A stretch of 64,000 nt of DNA from Rahnella victoriana (GTDB lineage: Bacteria; Pseudomonadota; Gammaproteobacteria; Enterobacterales; Enterobacteriaceae), in contig NZ_SJOJ01000001.1 in the NCBI RefSeq assembly GCF_004330295.1, positions 1 through 64,000 on the forward strand, given 5' to 3'. Below, piece by piece: positions 11,683 through 22,158 of the stretch (position 1 is its first letter; every line of letters begins with the position of its first letter). A program made the translations under genes and the position numbers. A model generated the notes under the pieces. That model was not told the DNA's origin, did no database searches, and was given only the letters and a program-made list of their open reading frames with translations.

Positions 11683-11729
11683 GAATAAAAAAGGCTTTAT
11701 ATCATCGGATATTCTAATGATATAAAGCC
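11683..11729 (-). terminator. pepT terminator
   Basis: Perfect 13-base-pair stem (GGCTTTATATCAT/ATGATATAAAGCC) with an 11-base loop, followed on the minus strand by TTTTTTATT, just past the pepT stop. Confidence 0.85.
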
Positions 11730-11740
11730 GCGACAATCCG

Positions 11741-12970
11741 TTATTTCGCTTTATTTGCTGTCAGCTCAGCAATACGCATAATCACTGACACCGCTTTTTC
11801 CATACCTTCGAGCGTGACGAATTCATGTTTGCCGTGGAAGTTATAACCGCCGGTAAAAATGTTCGGACACGGTAAACCCCGGAAGGAAAGCTGCGCGCCG
11901 TCCGTACCGCCGCGGATAGGCTTCATGATCGGCTCAATGTCACAGTCTTTCATCGCCTGCTGCGCCAGCGCGATAATATGCGGATGTTTGGCCACTTTAT
12001 CGCGCATGTTGTAATAGTGGTCGTCGAGCGTCACTTCGATGTAGCAGTCACGATGCAGCCCTTTGCCGACCACATGGGCGATATCAATGATCTTTTGTTT
12101 GCGGGCTTCAAACTGCGCTTTATCGAAGTCGCGGATGATGTAATGCATTTCCGCACGTTCAACGTTGCCCTTGATGGTCGTCAGGTGATAGAAACCTTCG
12201 TAACCCTCAGTATGCTCTGGTGTTTCTTCCACCGGCAATTCGTTGTGGAAACGGGTCGCCAGCGACAGGGCATTGACCATCACCCCTTTGGCACTGCCCG
12301 GATGCACGTTGTTACCGACAATTTTGATCGTCGCAGAGGCCGCGTTAAAGTTCTCAAACTCCAGTTCCCCCACCCCGCCGCCATCCACGGTATAAGCCCA
12401 TTCCGCGCCAAAGGCCGGTACATCAAAACTCTGCGCACCCTTACCGATTTCTTCATCTGGCGTGAACGCGATACGCACCGGACCGTGCGGAATATTGCTG
12501 TCTTTCAGGCGCACCATCGCGGTAATGATTTCGGCAATGCCGGATTTATCGTCTGATCCCAGCAAGGTTTTGCCGTCTGTGGTGATGATGGTATGGCCGA
12601 GGAGCTGATGTAACACCGGGAACATCACCGGAGATAAGATCTCGTCGCCATTCCCCAGCGCGATATCACCGCCGCGATAATTTTCCACAATCTGCGGATT
12701 GACATGTTTCGCCGTGAAATCAGGCGCGGTATCCAGATGGGAAATAAAACCGATCACCGGCACCTGCCAGGCGACATTCCCCGGCAAGGTCGCCATCACA
12801 CAGCCTTTGTCACTGAGCGTTACCTGTGAAAAACCCAGTTCAGTCAGTTCATTACGCAGTGCCTGCGCCAGCTTGAGTTGCCCGTCGGTACTGGGCGTAT
12901 GTTTAACATTGGGCTTAGATTGGGTATCGAAAGAAACATAATGAAGAAAACGATCAAGCAACTTATTCAT
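11741..12970 (-). CDS. pepT: Peptidase T (tripeptidase)
   Basis: Cytosolic M20B aminotripeptidase removing the N-terminal residue from tripeptides. 409 residues, one more than E. coli. Zinc-site motifs are visible: [10 protein letters not shown] (H78), GSDDKSG, the catalytic acid in TPDEEIGKG, the VDGGGVGE Asp, and the C-terminal His in HGKHEF. GAGG precedes the ATG. In E. coli pepT is followed by the divergent potABCD operon, which is absent here; cobB follows instead. Confidence 0.97.
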   Translation of the reverse strand: MNKLLDRFLHYVSFDTQSKPNVKHTPSTDGQLKLAQALRNELTELGFSQVTLSDKGCVMATLPGNVAWQVPVIGFISHLDTAPDFTAKHVNPQIVENYRGGDIALGNGDEILSPVMFPVLHQLLGHTIITTDGKTLLGSDDKSGIAEIITAMVRLKDSNIPHGPVRIAFTPDEEIGKGAQSFDVPAFGAEWAYTVDGGGVGELEFENFNAASATIKIVGNNVHPGSAKGVMVNALSLATRFHNELPVEETPEHTEGYEGFYHLTTIKGNVERAEMHYIIRDFDKAQFEARKQKIIDIAHVVGKGLHRDCYIEVTLDDHYYNMRDKVAKHPHIIALAQQAMKDCDIEPIMKPIRGGTDGAQLSFRGLPCPNIFTGGYNFHGKHEFVTLEGMEKAVSVIMRIAELTANKAK

Positions 12971-13110
12971 TTGGGTATCCTCTGGCGGCTGGGTTTTATT
13001 ATGCGCAGCATGAAAACCGTGAATATTGCGTCAGGTCATTTTTCACCAAGTTTAACGGGATAACGTTATGGGGCAGGCGCAACTTTTTGGCTTTACAGCG
13101 GATGAACAGG

Positions 13111-13138
13111 AAAAAAAGCCCGGTCTACGACCAGGCTT
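13111..13138 (-). terminator. cobB terminator overlapping the stop codon
   Basis: Minus-strand stem AAGCCTGGTC/GACCGGGCTT (one G-U, 3-base loop) followed by TTTTTTT. The TAG stop of cobB lies in the loop and the last codons form the left arm. Confidence 0.75.
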
Positions 13139-13955
13139 CATCTTTCTTCGTCAGGAATTTATGCACGAATTCCGGCACCACCTGGCTCGCCAGTCCGTAG
13201 TGCTTCATATCAAATTCGCTTTCTACCTGGCTTGGCTCAAGATTCAGTTCCACGGCACAGGCACCGCCGATACGCGCCTCGTGAACAAAACCGGCCGCCG
13301 GATAGACATGCCCGGACGTGCCGATGGCGACAAAGAAATCGGCTTTTGCCAGCGCATCGTAAATCTCATCCATGCCAAACGGCATTTCACCGAACCAGAC
13401 AATGTGCGGACGCAGCGCTGCCGGGAACTGGCAGCAGTGACAGCGGTCATCCACACTCAGGTCGCCCGGCCAGTCCAGCACCTGACCCGATTGTGTACAG
13501 CGCACTTTCAGCAATTCGCCGTGCATATGGATCACACGGGAGCTGCCCGCCCGCTCGTGCAGATTATCGATATTCTGCGTGACCAGCAGGAAGTTGTCGC
13601 CGAGCGCCTCTTCCAGCGTAGCCAGCGCATAATGCGCGGCGTTAGGTTTGAGATCTTCAGCCTGCAACTGGCGGCGGCGTTCGTTATAAAAACGCTGCAC
13701 CAGTTCAGGATCACGGCGGTAGCCTTCCGGCGTCGCCACATCCTCAACATGGTGTTCTTCCCACAGGCCATCGGCAGCGCGGAAAGTACGGATGCCTGAC
13801 TCGGCGGAAATCCCTGCGCCGGTCAGCACCACAACAAACGGTTTCTTCAGCGACGCAGCCGCCATCGAATCACGGTGGAAAATATTCGACCGGAACCGCT
13901 GATGGCGAATGCGTTTATTTTTGCGAAACCGACACAGACGATGACGTGTGCGCAT
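13125..13955 (-). CDS. cobB: NAD+-dependent lysine deacylase CobB (long form)
   Basis: Sirtuin (class III) removing acetyl and succinyl groups from lysines, for example on acetyl-CoA synthetase. 276 residues. The sirtuin core starts with [14 protein letters not shown], then [12 protein letters not shown], the catalytic His in VIHMHGELL, and a zinc site with Cys in LKVRCTQS and CHCCQF. Upstream of the core lies a 35-residue Arg-rich extension ([19 protein letters not shown]) like the one in Salmonella and E. coli long-form CobB; an internal ATG before AAASLKK could give a short form. nagK, which sits beside cobB in E. coli, is missing; lolE begins 50 bases upstream. Confidence 0.95.
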   Translation of the reverse strand: MRTRHRLCRFRKNKRIRHQRFRSNIFHRDSMAAASLKKPFVVVLTGAGISAESGIRTFRAADGLWEEHHVEDVATPEGYRRDPELVQRFYNERRRQLQAEDLKPNAAHYALATLEEALGDNFLLVTQNIDNLHERAGSSRVIHMHGELLKVRCTQSGQVLDWPGDLSVDDRCHCCQFPAALRPHIVWFGEMPFGMDEIYDALAKADFFVAIGTSGHVYPAAGFVHEARIGGACAVELNLEPSQVESEFDMKHYGLASQVVPEFVHKFLTKKDEAWS

Positions 13956-14005
13956 AACGTGCTCCTTACTCTCTGTGTCTGAATAATACGGTTCTTAAAA
14001 AAGGA

Positions 14006-15256
14006 TCACTGGCCGCCACTGAGCACGCGGGCAGGATCGATACGGCTTGCACGGCGTGCCGGATACCAGCTTGCCAGCAAACTCAGCACCAGGGCGGTGA
14101 CCAGCACACCCGCGACATCCAGCCAGTGCACTTCAGAGGGCAGGAAGTCGATAAAATAAATATCGCCGGACAGGAACTGATGTCCGGTGAGTTTTTGCAA
14201 GGCGTTGACGATATTTGTCAGCTGGAAAGCGGCAATCACGCCGATCACCACACCGGCCACGCTGCCGACCAGCCCCGCCAGTAAACCGTACCAGATGAAG
14301 ACCGCGCGGATAAGCCCGTCTTTTGCGCCCAGTGTGCGCAAAATCGCAATATCACTGCTTTTATCTTTTACCGCCATCACCAGCGTCGAGACGATGTTGA
14401 AACAGGCCACGCCGATCACCAGCACCATCGCCATATACATGATAGCGCGGACCATCTGGATATCACGGTACATATATCCGTAAGTCCCGATCCAGCTGCT
14501 GATATAAACGTAAGCCTGCGTCACTTCACCGGCGTCGTGCACCAGTTTTTGTGCGGCGAAGACATCGTTCACTTTGATATCAATGCCGGTCACGCTGCTG
14601 CCCATGTCCTGATATTGCTGGGCATCGGCCAGCGGCACCATGCCAAGGCTGTGATCAAGCTGACCGCTGAGCTGCAAAATCCCGGCAACCTGCAAACGGA
14701 TACGTTTCGGTTGCAACAGCTTCATTTCCGGATCGCTGTTGGGGATCATCACCGTCACCCAGTCGCCCTGCTTCACGCCTACGGCATCGGCCACGCCTTT
14801 GCCGAGGATCAGCTGCTGCTGACCGGCTTTGAAATTCTGCCATGCGTTGTTCTGCACAAATTTCGGCGCGGCACTGACACGCGGTTCGCTCTGCGGATCC
14901 ACGCCTTTCAGCTGGATAGCACGCAGTTTTGCACCGTGCTCAATCAGGCCGTTGAACTGGATATACGGCGCTGCCGCGACAATGCCCGGCACTTTTTCCA
15001 CCCGATCCAGCACACCCTGCCAGTTGTTAAACGGCTGGTTCACCGGACGGATTTCGCCGTGCGGCACCACCGCCAGTACGCGCTCTTTCAGTTCACGCTC
15101 GAACCCGTTCATGGCGCTCAGGCCGACGATCAGCACCGCCACGCCCAGCGCGATGCCTAACGTTGAAATCACCGAAATCAGCGACACCATACCGCTGCGA
15201 CGACGGCCACGGCTGAACCGCAGACCAATCAATAATGAAAACGGAATGCCTGACAT
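14006..15256 (-). CDS. lolE: Lipoprotein-releasing ABC transporter permease LolE
   Basis: Inner-membrane subunit of LolCDE, which extracts outer-membrane lipoproteins and hands them to LolA; LolE is the subunit that takes lipoprotein from the membrane. 416 residues: membrane helix at about 25-48 ([20 protein letters not shown]), a large periplasmic domain to about 260, then three C-terminal helices, ending in [19 protein letters not shown]. Very close to E. coli LolE. Its start overlaps the lolD stop by one base (TAATG), so it is translationally coupled as the last gene of lolCDE. Confidence 0.97.
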   Translation of the reverse strand: MSGIPFSLLIGLRFSRGRRRSGMVSLISVISTLGIALGVAVLIVGLSAMNGFERELKERVLAVVPHGEIRPVNQPFNNWQGVLDRVEKVPGIVAAAPYIQFNGLIEHGAKLRAIQLKGVDPQSEPRVSAAPKFVQNNAWQNFKAGQQQLILGKGVADAVGVKQGDWVTVMIPNSDPEMKLLQPKRIRLQVAGILQLSGQLDHSLGMVPLADAQQYQDMGSSVTGIDIKVNDVFAAQKLVHDAGEVTQAYVYISSWIGTYGYMYRDIQMVRAIMYMAMVLVIGVACFNIVSTLVMAVKDKSSDIAILRTLGAKDGLIRAVFIWYGLLAGLVGSVAGVVIGVIAAFQLTNIVNALQKLTGHQFLSGDIYFIDFLPSEVHWLDVAGVLVTALVLSLLASWYPARRASRIDPARVLSGGQ

Positions 15257-15960
15257 TACTTCGCTCCCAGCAACATCGATTCCTGCTGCAGTTTGCCGTC
15301 ACGCATTTCCAGCTGACGCGTCAGACGGTTCGCCAGATGCAGATCGTGCGTCACCACAAGAAACGCCGTTCCCTGACGCACATTCAGTTCACCAAGCAGT
15401 TCGAAAATACTGTCGGCATTGCGCTGATCGAGGTTACCGGTCGGTTCATCGGCCAGCACCAGCGAAGGGTTGTTCACCAGCGCACGGGCAATCGCCACAC
15501 GCTGACGTTCGCCGCCGGAAAGCTCGGATGGACGGTGATTGCTGCGGTGCTGTAAACCGACGGCTTCAAGCATCGCCATCGCCCGCTCCTGCACTTCCGC
15601 CGATTTCTTTTTGCCGATCAGCAGTGGCATGGCGACGTTTTCCAGCGCGGTGAAATCCGGCAGCAAATGGTGGAACTGATAGATAAAGCCCAGTTCGCGG
15701 TTACGCAATTCTGATTTCGCCGAAGACGACATGGCATTCAGCGACTGGCCTTTGAAAATCACTTCGCCGGATGTCGGGGAATCCAGACCGCCCAGCAGAT
15801 GCAGCAAGGTACTTTTGCCGGAACCGGAAGTGCCGACAATCGCCATCATCTCACCCGGCTGCATGGCGAAGCTCACGTCACGCAGCACGTCGGTGTGCAT
15901 TTTGCCTTCCTGATAAGTCTTACAGAGGTTTTCACACTGCAATAATAAAGAATTACTCAT
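15256..15960 (-). CDS. lolD: Lipoprotein-releasing ABC transporter ATPase LolD
   Basis: ATPase of the LolCDE complex. 234 residues with Walker [12 protein letters not shown], the Q-loop region ([12 protein letters not shown]), signature [15 protein letters not shown], Walker [13 protein letters not shown] and the H-loop His in VVTHDLHLA. The ATG at 15960 gives [16 protein letters not shown] and lies inside the last codons of lolC (8-base overlap); longer upstream frames only read through lolC. Confidence 0.97.
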   Translation of the reverse strand: MSNSLLLQCENLCKTYQEGKMHTDVLRDVSFAMQPGEMMAIVGTSGSGKSTLLHLLGGLDSPTSGEVIFKGQSLNAMSSSAKSELRNRELGFIYQFHHLLPDFTALENVAMPLLIGKKKSAEVQERAMAMLEAVGLQHRSNHRPSELSGGERQRVAIARALVNNPSLVLADEPTGNLDQRNADSIFELLGELNVRQGTAFLVVTHDLHLANRLTRQLEMRDGKLQQESMLLGAK

Positions 15961-17155
15961 AACGTAAAGCCTCTGCGGGATGGGTGGCAGCAGCGCGCCA
16001 GGAAGGATAAAGCGTAGATAATAAGGCAATGGCCATCGCGACCAGCGCAATGACAACGACCTGAACCGGTTCAATATCGACCGGCAGCGACGCGCCATCG
16101 AGCATCAGCCCGATAGCCGGCATAATGGTATTCAGCTGAGTGGCCAGCACCACGCCGAGCACGGCACCGAGCAATGCGCCAATCACACCGGCACTGGCGC
16201 CCTGCACCATAAACAGCGCCATAATCTGGCGGCGGCTCAGGCCCTGCGTTTGCAGGATCGCGACTTCAGCTTGTTTCTCCATCACCAGTAATCCCAGTGA
16301 CGTAATGATGTTAAACGCGGCAACGGCGACGATCAGGCTCAGCAACAGCCCCATCATGTTTTTCTCCATGCGCACGGCCTGGAACAACTCGCCGCGACGC
16401 TCGCGCCAGTCTTTCCAGCTGGTACCGTCCGGCAGTTTTTGCGCACTCAGGCTGTCGACGTCCAGCGGTTTGTCGAGGAACAGGCGCCAGCCGGTCACGT
16501 TACCTTTCGGATACAGCATCAGGCGTGAGGCGTCCTGAATGTTCACCAGCATCTGGTAACCATCCACTTCGCTGTTGGCGGAGAAGGTGCCGATCACGTT
16601 GAACAGGCGCTGGCTCGGGACGCGCCCGACCGGCGTGAACTGGCTGACGCTGGTGACCATCAGACGCAACTGATCACCACGGCGCACTTTTAACTGCTGC
16701 GCCAGCTGATCGCCCAGAATGATGTTGTATTTACCGGGTTGAAGTTCCTGCTGGGCAACCCCAATTAAGTATTTCGCCAGCGGATCTTTCTGTTTTGGAT
16801 CAACCCCGAGCATCACGCCCACCGCGACGCTGCCGGGGCTTTGCAGCACGACATCACCGGTGGTCAGCGGCACCGCGCGGTTGACACTTTTCAGCGCAGA
16901 AACCTGATCATGCGTGATTTTCTGTGGATCAAGCGATCCGCCCGGTGTGGTGATTAACGCCTGAGGCATCAGACCGAGAATGTTACCTTCCAGATCTTTC
17001 TCAAACCCGTTCATCACGGATAACACGGTGACCAGCGCCATCACCCCGAGAGTGATACCAATGGTGGATAACCAGGAAACAAACCGCCCGAAGCGGTCCG
17101 AAGCACGTCCGCGCATGTAGCGCAGACCGATAAATAACGCGACAGGTTGATACAT
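15953..17155 (-). CDS. lolC: Lipoprotein-releasing ABC transporter permease LolC
   Basis: Partner permease of LolE; its periplasmic loop recruits LolA. 400 residues: membrane helix at about 26-47 ([21 protein letters not shown]), periplasmic domain to about 265, then three C-terminal helices and the [18 protein letters not shown] end. The ATG at 17155 gives [14 protein letters not shown] as in E. coli; a longer frame up to 17233 is not conserved. First gene of lolCDE, divergent from mfd with a 238-base promoter region between them. Confidence 0.97.
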   Translation of the reverse strand: MYQPVALFIGLRYMRGRASDRFGRFVSWLSTIGITLGVMALVTVLSVMNGFEKDLEGNILGLMPQALITTPGGSLDPQKITHDQVSALKSVNRAVPLTTGDVVLQSPGSVAVGVMLGVDPKQKDPLAKYLIGVAQQELQPGKYNIILGDQLAQQLKVRRGDQLRLMVTSVSQFTPVGRVPSQRLFNVIGTFSANSEVDGYQMLVNIQDASRLMLYPKGNVTGWRLFLDKPLDVDSLSAQKLPDGTSWKDWRERRGELFQAVRMEKNMMGLLLSLIVAVAAFNIITSLGLLVMEKQAEVAILQTQGLSRRQIMALFMVQGASAGVIGALLGAVLGVVLATQLNTIMPAIGLMLDGASLPVDIEPVQVVVIALVAMAIALLSTLYPSWRAAATHPAEALRYE

Positions 17156-17393
17156 AACATCCGTTTTAAGTGCTTGGCCGCAAATAAGTGCGTGGCGCAG
17201 ACTAAAGTGATCAAGGATAATAAAGGCTAGCACCGCTTTATGGAACCATTAACCCAAAGTAATCGGTTTAACTTTGTGACGCCGTTGACCCTTTTATACA
17301 GACAACGGGTTGACCCCGATTACCCCTGCAAAGCAAGATACGGTCTGCTAATTGGCCTCCGACAGCCGCCAAAACGAGAACTCAAAACAGCCT

Positions 17394-20300
17394 ATGTCTC
17401 AAGATTATCGTTATTCGTTGCCTGAACGTCCGGGTGACACCCGCCTGTTAGGCCAGCTCACCGGCTCCGCCTGCGCGCTGGAATGTGCTCAAATCAGTGA
17501 ACGCCATACCGGTCCGGTTCTGCTGGTTGCGCCTGATATGCAAAATGCCCTGCGCCTGCGCGATGAAATTCAACAGTTTACTGACAACAAAGTCCTGAGT
17601 ATTTCGGACTGGGAAACGCTGCCGTACGACAGTTTTTCGCCGCATCAGGAAATCATTTCATCCCGTCTGTCCAGTTTGTATCAGCTTCCTACGATGGAAC
17701 GCGGCATTATCATTCTGCCGGTGAATACGCTGATGCAGCGCGTCTGCCCGCATGAGTTCCTGCACGGCCACGCGCTGGTAATGAAAAAAGGCCAGCAACT
17801 GTCGCGCGATAAACTGCGTGCACAGCTGGAACAGGCCGGTTACCGCAGCGTCGATCAGGTGATGGAGCACGGTGAGTTTGCCACCCGTGGCGCCCTGCTC
17901 GATTTGTACCCGATGGGCAGCGAAGAACCTTACCGCATTGATTTCTTTGATGATGAAATCGACAGCCTGCGCATTTTCGATGTGGATACCCAGCGCACGC
18001 TGACCGAAGTGGATCACATCAATCTGCTGCCCGCCCATGAATTCCCGACCGACAAAAATGCCATTGAGCTGTTCCGCAGCCAGTGGCGCGAAAAGTTTGA
18101 AGTGCGCCGCGACGCCGAACACGTTTATCAGCAGGTCAGCAAAGGCACCTTCCCGGCCGGTATCGAATACTGGCAACCGCTGTTTTTCAGTCAGCCGCTG
18201 ACCACGTTGTTCAGTTATCTGCCGGAGAATACGCTGGTGCTGAACACCGGCGATCTGGAAGCCGCCGCCGAGCGTTTCTGGCAGGATGCCTGCCAGCGTT
18301 ATGAAAGCCGCCGCGTCGATCCGATGCGTCCGCTGCTTGAGCCGGAAAACCTGTGGCTGCGGGTCGATTCACTGTACAGCGAGCTGAAAGCCTGGCCGCG
18401 CGTGCAACTGCGCACCGATTCGCTGCCGAAGAAAGCCGCGAACACCAATCTGAGCTACGAAAAGCTGCCGGACCTCTCCGTTCAGCCGCAGAACAAAACG
18501 CCGATGGATAACCTGCGCCGCTTCAATGAAGCTTTTACAGGCAGTCTGGTGTTCTCGGTAGAAAGTGAAGGCCGACGCGAAACACTTCAGGATTTGCTGG
18601 CCCGCATCAAGCTGATGCCGACGCTGATTACCCGCATTGAAGAAGCCGACACCGCCGGTCGTTACATCATGATTGGCGCGTGCGAACGCGGTTTTCTCGA
18701 TGCGGATAAACAACTGGCGCTGATCTGCGAAAGCGATCTGCTGGGTGAGCGCGTGGCGCGCCGCCGTCAGGACAGCCGCCGCTCGATTAATACCGATACA
18801 CTGATCCGCAATCTGGCGGAACTGCGTCCCGGCCAGCCGGTGGTGCATGTCGAACACGGCGTCGGCCGTTATCTCGGGCTGACCACGCTGGAAACCGGCG
18901 GCATCACCGCTGAATATTTGATCCTGACTTACGCCGGTGAAGACAAACTGTACGTGCCGGTTTCGTCGCTGCATCTGATCAGCCGCTATGCCGGTGGCGC
19001 AGACGAAAGCGCGCCGCTGCATAAACTCGGCGGTGAAGCCTGGTCGAAAGCGCGGCAGAAAGCCGCCGAGAAAGTCCGTGATGTGGCCGCCGAACTGCTG
19101 GATATTTACGCCCAACGCGAAGCCAAAAGCGGTTTCGCCTTCAAACACGATAAAGAACAGTATCAGCTGTTCTGTCAGGCTTTCCCGTTTGAAACCACGC
19201 CGGATCAGTCACAGGCCATTAATGCCGTGCTGACCGACATGACGCAACCGCTGGCGATGGACCGTCTGGTGTGTGGCGACGTCGGTTTCGGGAAAACCGA
19301 AGTGGCGATGCGCGCGGCTTTCCTCGCCGTGTCCAACAACAAGCAGGTTGCCGTGCTGGTCCCGACCACCTTACTGGCGCAACAGCACTTTGATAACTTC
19401 CGTGACCGCTTCGCCAGCTGGCCGGTGCGCATCGAAATGATGTCGCGTTTCCGCAGTGCCAAAGAGCAAAACGCCGTGCTGGAAGACGCGGTGGAAGGCA
19501 AAGTCGATATTATTATCGGTACGCACAAACTGCTGCAAAGCGACCTGCGATGGAAAGATCTCGGCTTGCTGATTGTCGATGAAGAGCACCGTTTCGGCGT
19601 ACGTCACAAAGAACGTATTAAGGCGATGCGCGCCGATGTCGACATTCTGACCCTGACCGCGACGCCGATCCCGCGTACGCTGAACATGGCGATGAGCGGC
19701 ATGCGCGACCTGTCGATTATCGCCACCCCGCCCGCGCGCCGTATGGCGGTCAAAACCTTTGTGCGCGAGTACGACAGCCTGGTGGTGCGCGAGGCGATCC
19801 TGCGTGAAATTCTGCGCGGCGGGCAGGTTTATTATCTGTATAACGATGTCGAGAATATCGAGAAAGCCTCGCAGCGGCTGGCGGAACTGGTACCGGAAGC
19901 GCGCATCGCCATCGGCCACGGCCAGATGCGTGAACGCGACCTCGAACGGGTGATGAACGATTTCCACCATCAGCGTTTCAACGTGCTGGTGTGTACCACC
20001 ATCATCGAAACCGGTATCGATATCCCGACGGCGAATACCATCATTATCGAGCGGGCCGATCACTTTGGTCTGGCGCAGTTGCATCAGTTGCGTGGCCGCG
20101 TCGGGCGTTCGCACCATCAGGCGTATGCTTATCTGCTGACGCCGCCGCCGAAGGCCATGTCTGCCGATGCCCACAAGCGTCTGGAAGCCATCGCCTCGCT
20201 GGAAGATCTGGGTGCCGGTTTTGCGCTGGCGACGCACGATCTGGAAATCCGTGGCGCGGGTGAACTGCTCGGTGAAGGCCAGAGCGGCCAGATGACCAGC

Positions 20301-20837
20301 ATCGGTTTCTCGCTGTATATGGAGCTGCTGGAAAACGCCGTCGAAGCCCTCAAGGAAGGCCGCGAACCGTCGCTGGAAGACTTAACCACCAGCCAGACGG
20401 AAGTCGAAATGCGCATGCCTGCCCTGTTGCCGGAAGATTTCATTCCTGACGTGAATACGCGCTTGTCGTTGTATAAGCGTATCGCCAGTGCGAAAACCGA
20501 AGGCGAACTGGATGAACTGCGCGTCGAGCTGATTGACCGTTTCGGCACCCTGCCGGACGGTGCGCGTAATCTGTTGCAGATTGCCGTGCTGCGCCTGAAA
20601 GCTAAAGATCTGGGCATCAAACGCATTGAAGGTAACGAGCGCGGCGGGTTCATTGAATTTGGCGATAAGAACCGCGTCGATCCGGGCTTCCTGATTGGAC
20701 TGTTGCAGAAACAGCCGCAGGTCTACCGTCTCGATGGCCCGGCTAAACTGAAGTTTATGCTGGATCTGACTGACCGCCCGAAGCGCCTGAAATTCGTCGG
20801 CGATATGCTGAGTGAGTTTACTGAGCATCTGATCTGA
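17394..20837 (+). CDS. mfd: Transcription-repair coupling factor Mfd
   Basis: DNA translocase that removes stalled RNA polymerase from lesions and recruits UvrA. 1147 residues, as in E. coli. Order: UvrB-like N-terminal module (to about 350), RNA polymerase-interaction domain (about 480-550, including VVHVEHGVGRYLG), helicase domains with Walker A GDVGFGKTEVA, DEEH box (LIVDEEHRFG) and motif VI GRVGRSHHQAYAYLL, then the TRCF C-terminal domain. The ATG at 17394 gives MSQDYRYSLPE, aligning with the E. coli start, although no strong ribosome binding site is visible. Confidence 0.97.
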   Translation: MSQDYRYSLPERPGDTRLLGQLTGSACALECAQISERHTGPVLLVAPDMQNALRLRDEIQQFTDNKVLSISDWETLPYDSFSPHQEIISSRLSSLYQLPTMERGIIILPVNTLMQRVCPHEFLHGHALVMKKGQQLSRDKLRAQLEQAGYRSVDQVMEHGEFATRGALLDLYPMGSEEPYRIDFFDDEIDSLRIFDVDTQRTLTEVDHINLLPAHEFPTDKNAIELFRSQWREKFEVRRDAEHVYQQVSKGTFPAGIEYWQPLFFSQPLTTLFSYLPENTLVLNTGDLEAAAERFWQDACQRYESRRVDPMRPLLEPENLWLRVDSLYSELKAWPRVQLRTDSLPKKAANTNLSYEKLPDLSVQPQNKTPMDNLRRFNEAFTGSLVFSVESEGRRETLQDLLARIKLMPTLITRIEEADTAGRYIMIGACERGFLDADKQLALICESDLLGERVARRRQDSRRSINTDTLIRNLAELRPGQPVVHVEHGVGRYLGLTTLETGGITAEYLILTYAGEDKLYVPVSSLHLISRYAGGADESAPLHKLGGEAWSKARQKAAEKVRDVAAELLDIYAQREAKSGFAFKHDKEQYQLFCQAFPFETTPDQSQAINAVLTDMTQPLAMDRLVCGDVGFGKTEVAMRAAFLAVSNNKQVAVLVPTTLLAQQHFDNFRDRFASWPVRIEMMSRFRSAKEQNAVLEDAVEGKVDIIIGTHKLLQSDLRWKDLGLLIVDEEHRFGVRHKERIKAMRADVDILTLTATPIPRTLNMAMSGMRDLSIIATPPARRMAVKTFVREYDSLVVREAILREILRGGQVYYLYNDVENIEKASQRLAELVPEARIAIGHGQMRERDLERVMNDFHHQRFNVLVCTTIIETGIDIPTANTIIIERADHFGLAQLHQLRGRVGRSHHQAYAYLLTPPPKAMSADAHKRLEAIASLEDLGAGFALATHDLEIRGAGELLGEGQSGQMTSIGFSLYMELLENAVEALKEGREPSLEDLTTSQTEVEMRMPALLPEDFIPDVNTRLSLYKRIASAKTEGELDELRVELIDRFGTLPDGARNLLQIAVLRLKAKDLGIKRIEGNERGGFIEFGDKNRVDPGFLIGLLQKQPQVYRLDGPAKLKFMLDLTDRPKRLKFVGDMLSEFTEHLI

Positions 20838-20860
20838 GACTGACGACGGAAGAAAAGAAA

Positions 20861-20895
20861 AAGCCCGGTGAATGCCTCATTCACCGGGCTTTTTT
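20861..20895. terminator. Bidirectional terminator between mfd and the cytochrome operon
   Basis: Perfect 14-base-pair stem AAGCCCGGTGAATG/CATTCACCGGGCTT, 3-base loop, T run on both strands. Serves mfd (+) and the cytochrome c operon (-). Confidence 0.9.
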
Positions 20896-20916
20896 ACAGG
20901 TTCATTCCGCTATCCG

Positions 20917-22158
20917 CTAAGGTTTTCGCAAGGCTTTCACCTGATCGGGGGTGATATTCCCCGGCAGACCGCCAAAGGTCACGCGCAGATAATTCACCAT
21001 GTCCGCGATTTGCGCATCGTTCAGACGGTCAGCAAACCCCGGCATCGGCTGCATACTTTCACCGTTGGGGAATTCCTGCGCCGGTAAGCCATCGAGCACC
21101 GAAACAATCAGGTTGCGGCCATCCGGCTGGCGCAATGTGGCGTTGTTTTGCATCGCCACCGCCACATGCGGTTTACCCGCGCCGTCCGCCATATGGCAAC
21201 CGGAACACTGATCGAGATAGGTGATCCGTCCGGCGTCATTGCCGCCCTGTCGGGTTTCCACCGCCACTGCCACAGGCGGTTTATCGCCCAGCAGATAGGT
21301 GACTATCGCACGATGATCAGCGTCGGTCAGATGACGGGTACTGAGATCGATAACCTTGTGCATTTCATCAAAAGCCGAACCTTGCGGCGCAAAACCGGTG
21401 GCGAGGAAACGGCTCAGATCCGCCGGGTTCCAGCCACGTTGCGCCAGCGCCTGCGGCGTGATATCCGGCGCGGTGATGCGCCCCAGGGTGCCGCCCTGCA
21501 GATTGTTATCCGTGTCCATCTGACCCAGTTTGCCGCGCGGCGTATGGCATTCGCCACAGTGGCCGAGCACGTCCGTCAGATATTTCCCGCGCTGCCAGTC
21601 AGCCGAATTACCCGGCGAGCTGGCCGGCATCGGATCGGATGTGCGGAACAGCAAATTCCAGCCGATCATCGCCATACGCTGATTGAACGGGAAAGGCATT
21701 TCGTTTTCCGGCACCGGCTGATCCACCGCCGGACGGGTCATCAGAAACGCATACATGTCGTCTGAATCCTGACGGCTCACGCCTTTATACGAGGTGTAAG
21801 GCATTGCCGGATACAGATGACGTCCGCCCGGCGCCACACCCTGCGTCAGCGCCATATAGAAATCATCTGACGTCCAGCGGCCAATCCCCTGATCCGCCGA
21901 CGGCGTCAGGTTGCTGCCAAAGATTTTGCCGAACGGCGTCTCCAGCGGATAACCGCCTGCCAGCGGTGCGCCGCCGGACGCGGTATGACACGCCGCGCAG
22001 TCAGACGCCTGTACCAGATAGCGGCCACGTTCAATCTGTGCGCTATCCGCCGTGACTTTTTGCAGCGGGCCATCCGGCGTGCGGTTTTCCCGCCACCACA
22101 GCACGGCAATCACGATGATAATCACCGCCAGCAGCGCGAGGAAAAGACGTTTTTTCAT
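20917..22158 (-). CDS. Triheme membrane-anchored cytochrome c of a molybdenum hydroxylase
   Basis: Electron-transfer subunit that probably passes electrons from the molybdenum enzyme to the quinone pool or a terminal oxidase on the periplasmic side. 413 residues: N-terminal anchor (LFLALLAVIIIVIAVLWW, about 5-22), then three class I heme sites CAACH (C54/C57/H58), CGECH (C201/C204/H205) and CSGCH (C318/C321/H322), with Met ligand candidates downstream of each. The layout resembles cytochrome subunits of alcohol, aldehyde and nicotinate dehydrogenases. The ATG at 22158 overlaps the TGA of the [2Fe-2S] gene (TGATG); a GTG one codon earlier is also possible. Last gene of the operon. Maturation needs the Ccm system. 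Confidence 0.85.
   Translation of the reverse strand: MKKRLFLALLAVIIIVIAVLWWRENRTPDGPLQKVTADSAQIERGRYLVQASDCAACHTASGGAPLAGGYPLETPFGKIFGSNLTPSADQGIGRWTSDDFYMALTQGVAPGGRHLYPAMPYTSYKGVSRQDSDDMYAFLMTRPAVDQPVPENEMPFPFNQRMAMIGWNLLFRTSDPMPASSPGNSADWQRGKYLTDVLGHCGECHTPRGKLGQMDTDNNLQGGTLGRITAPDITPQALAQRGWNPADLSRFLATGFAPQGSAFDEMHKVIDLSTRHLTDADHRAIVTYLLGDKPPVAVAVETRQGGNDAGRITYLDQCSGCHMADGAGKPHVAVAMQNNATLRQPDGRNLIVSVLDGLPAQEFPNGESMQPMPGFADRLNDAQIADMVNYLRVTFGGLPGNITPDQVKALRKP

Noticed and set aside
19371-20237. 288-codon minus-strand frame inside mfd
   Set aside because: Shadow of the helicase part of mfd; composition is His/Arg/Gln-rich as expected of an antisense frame.
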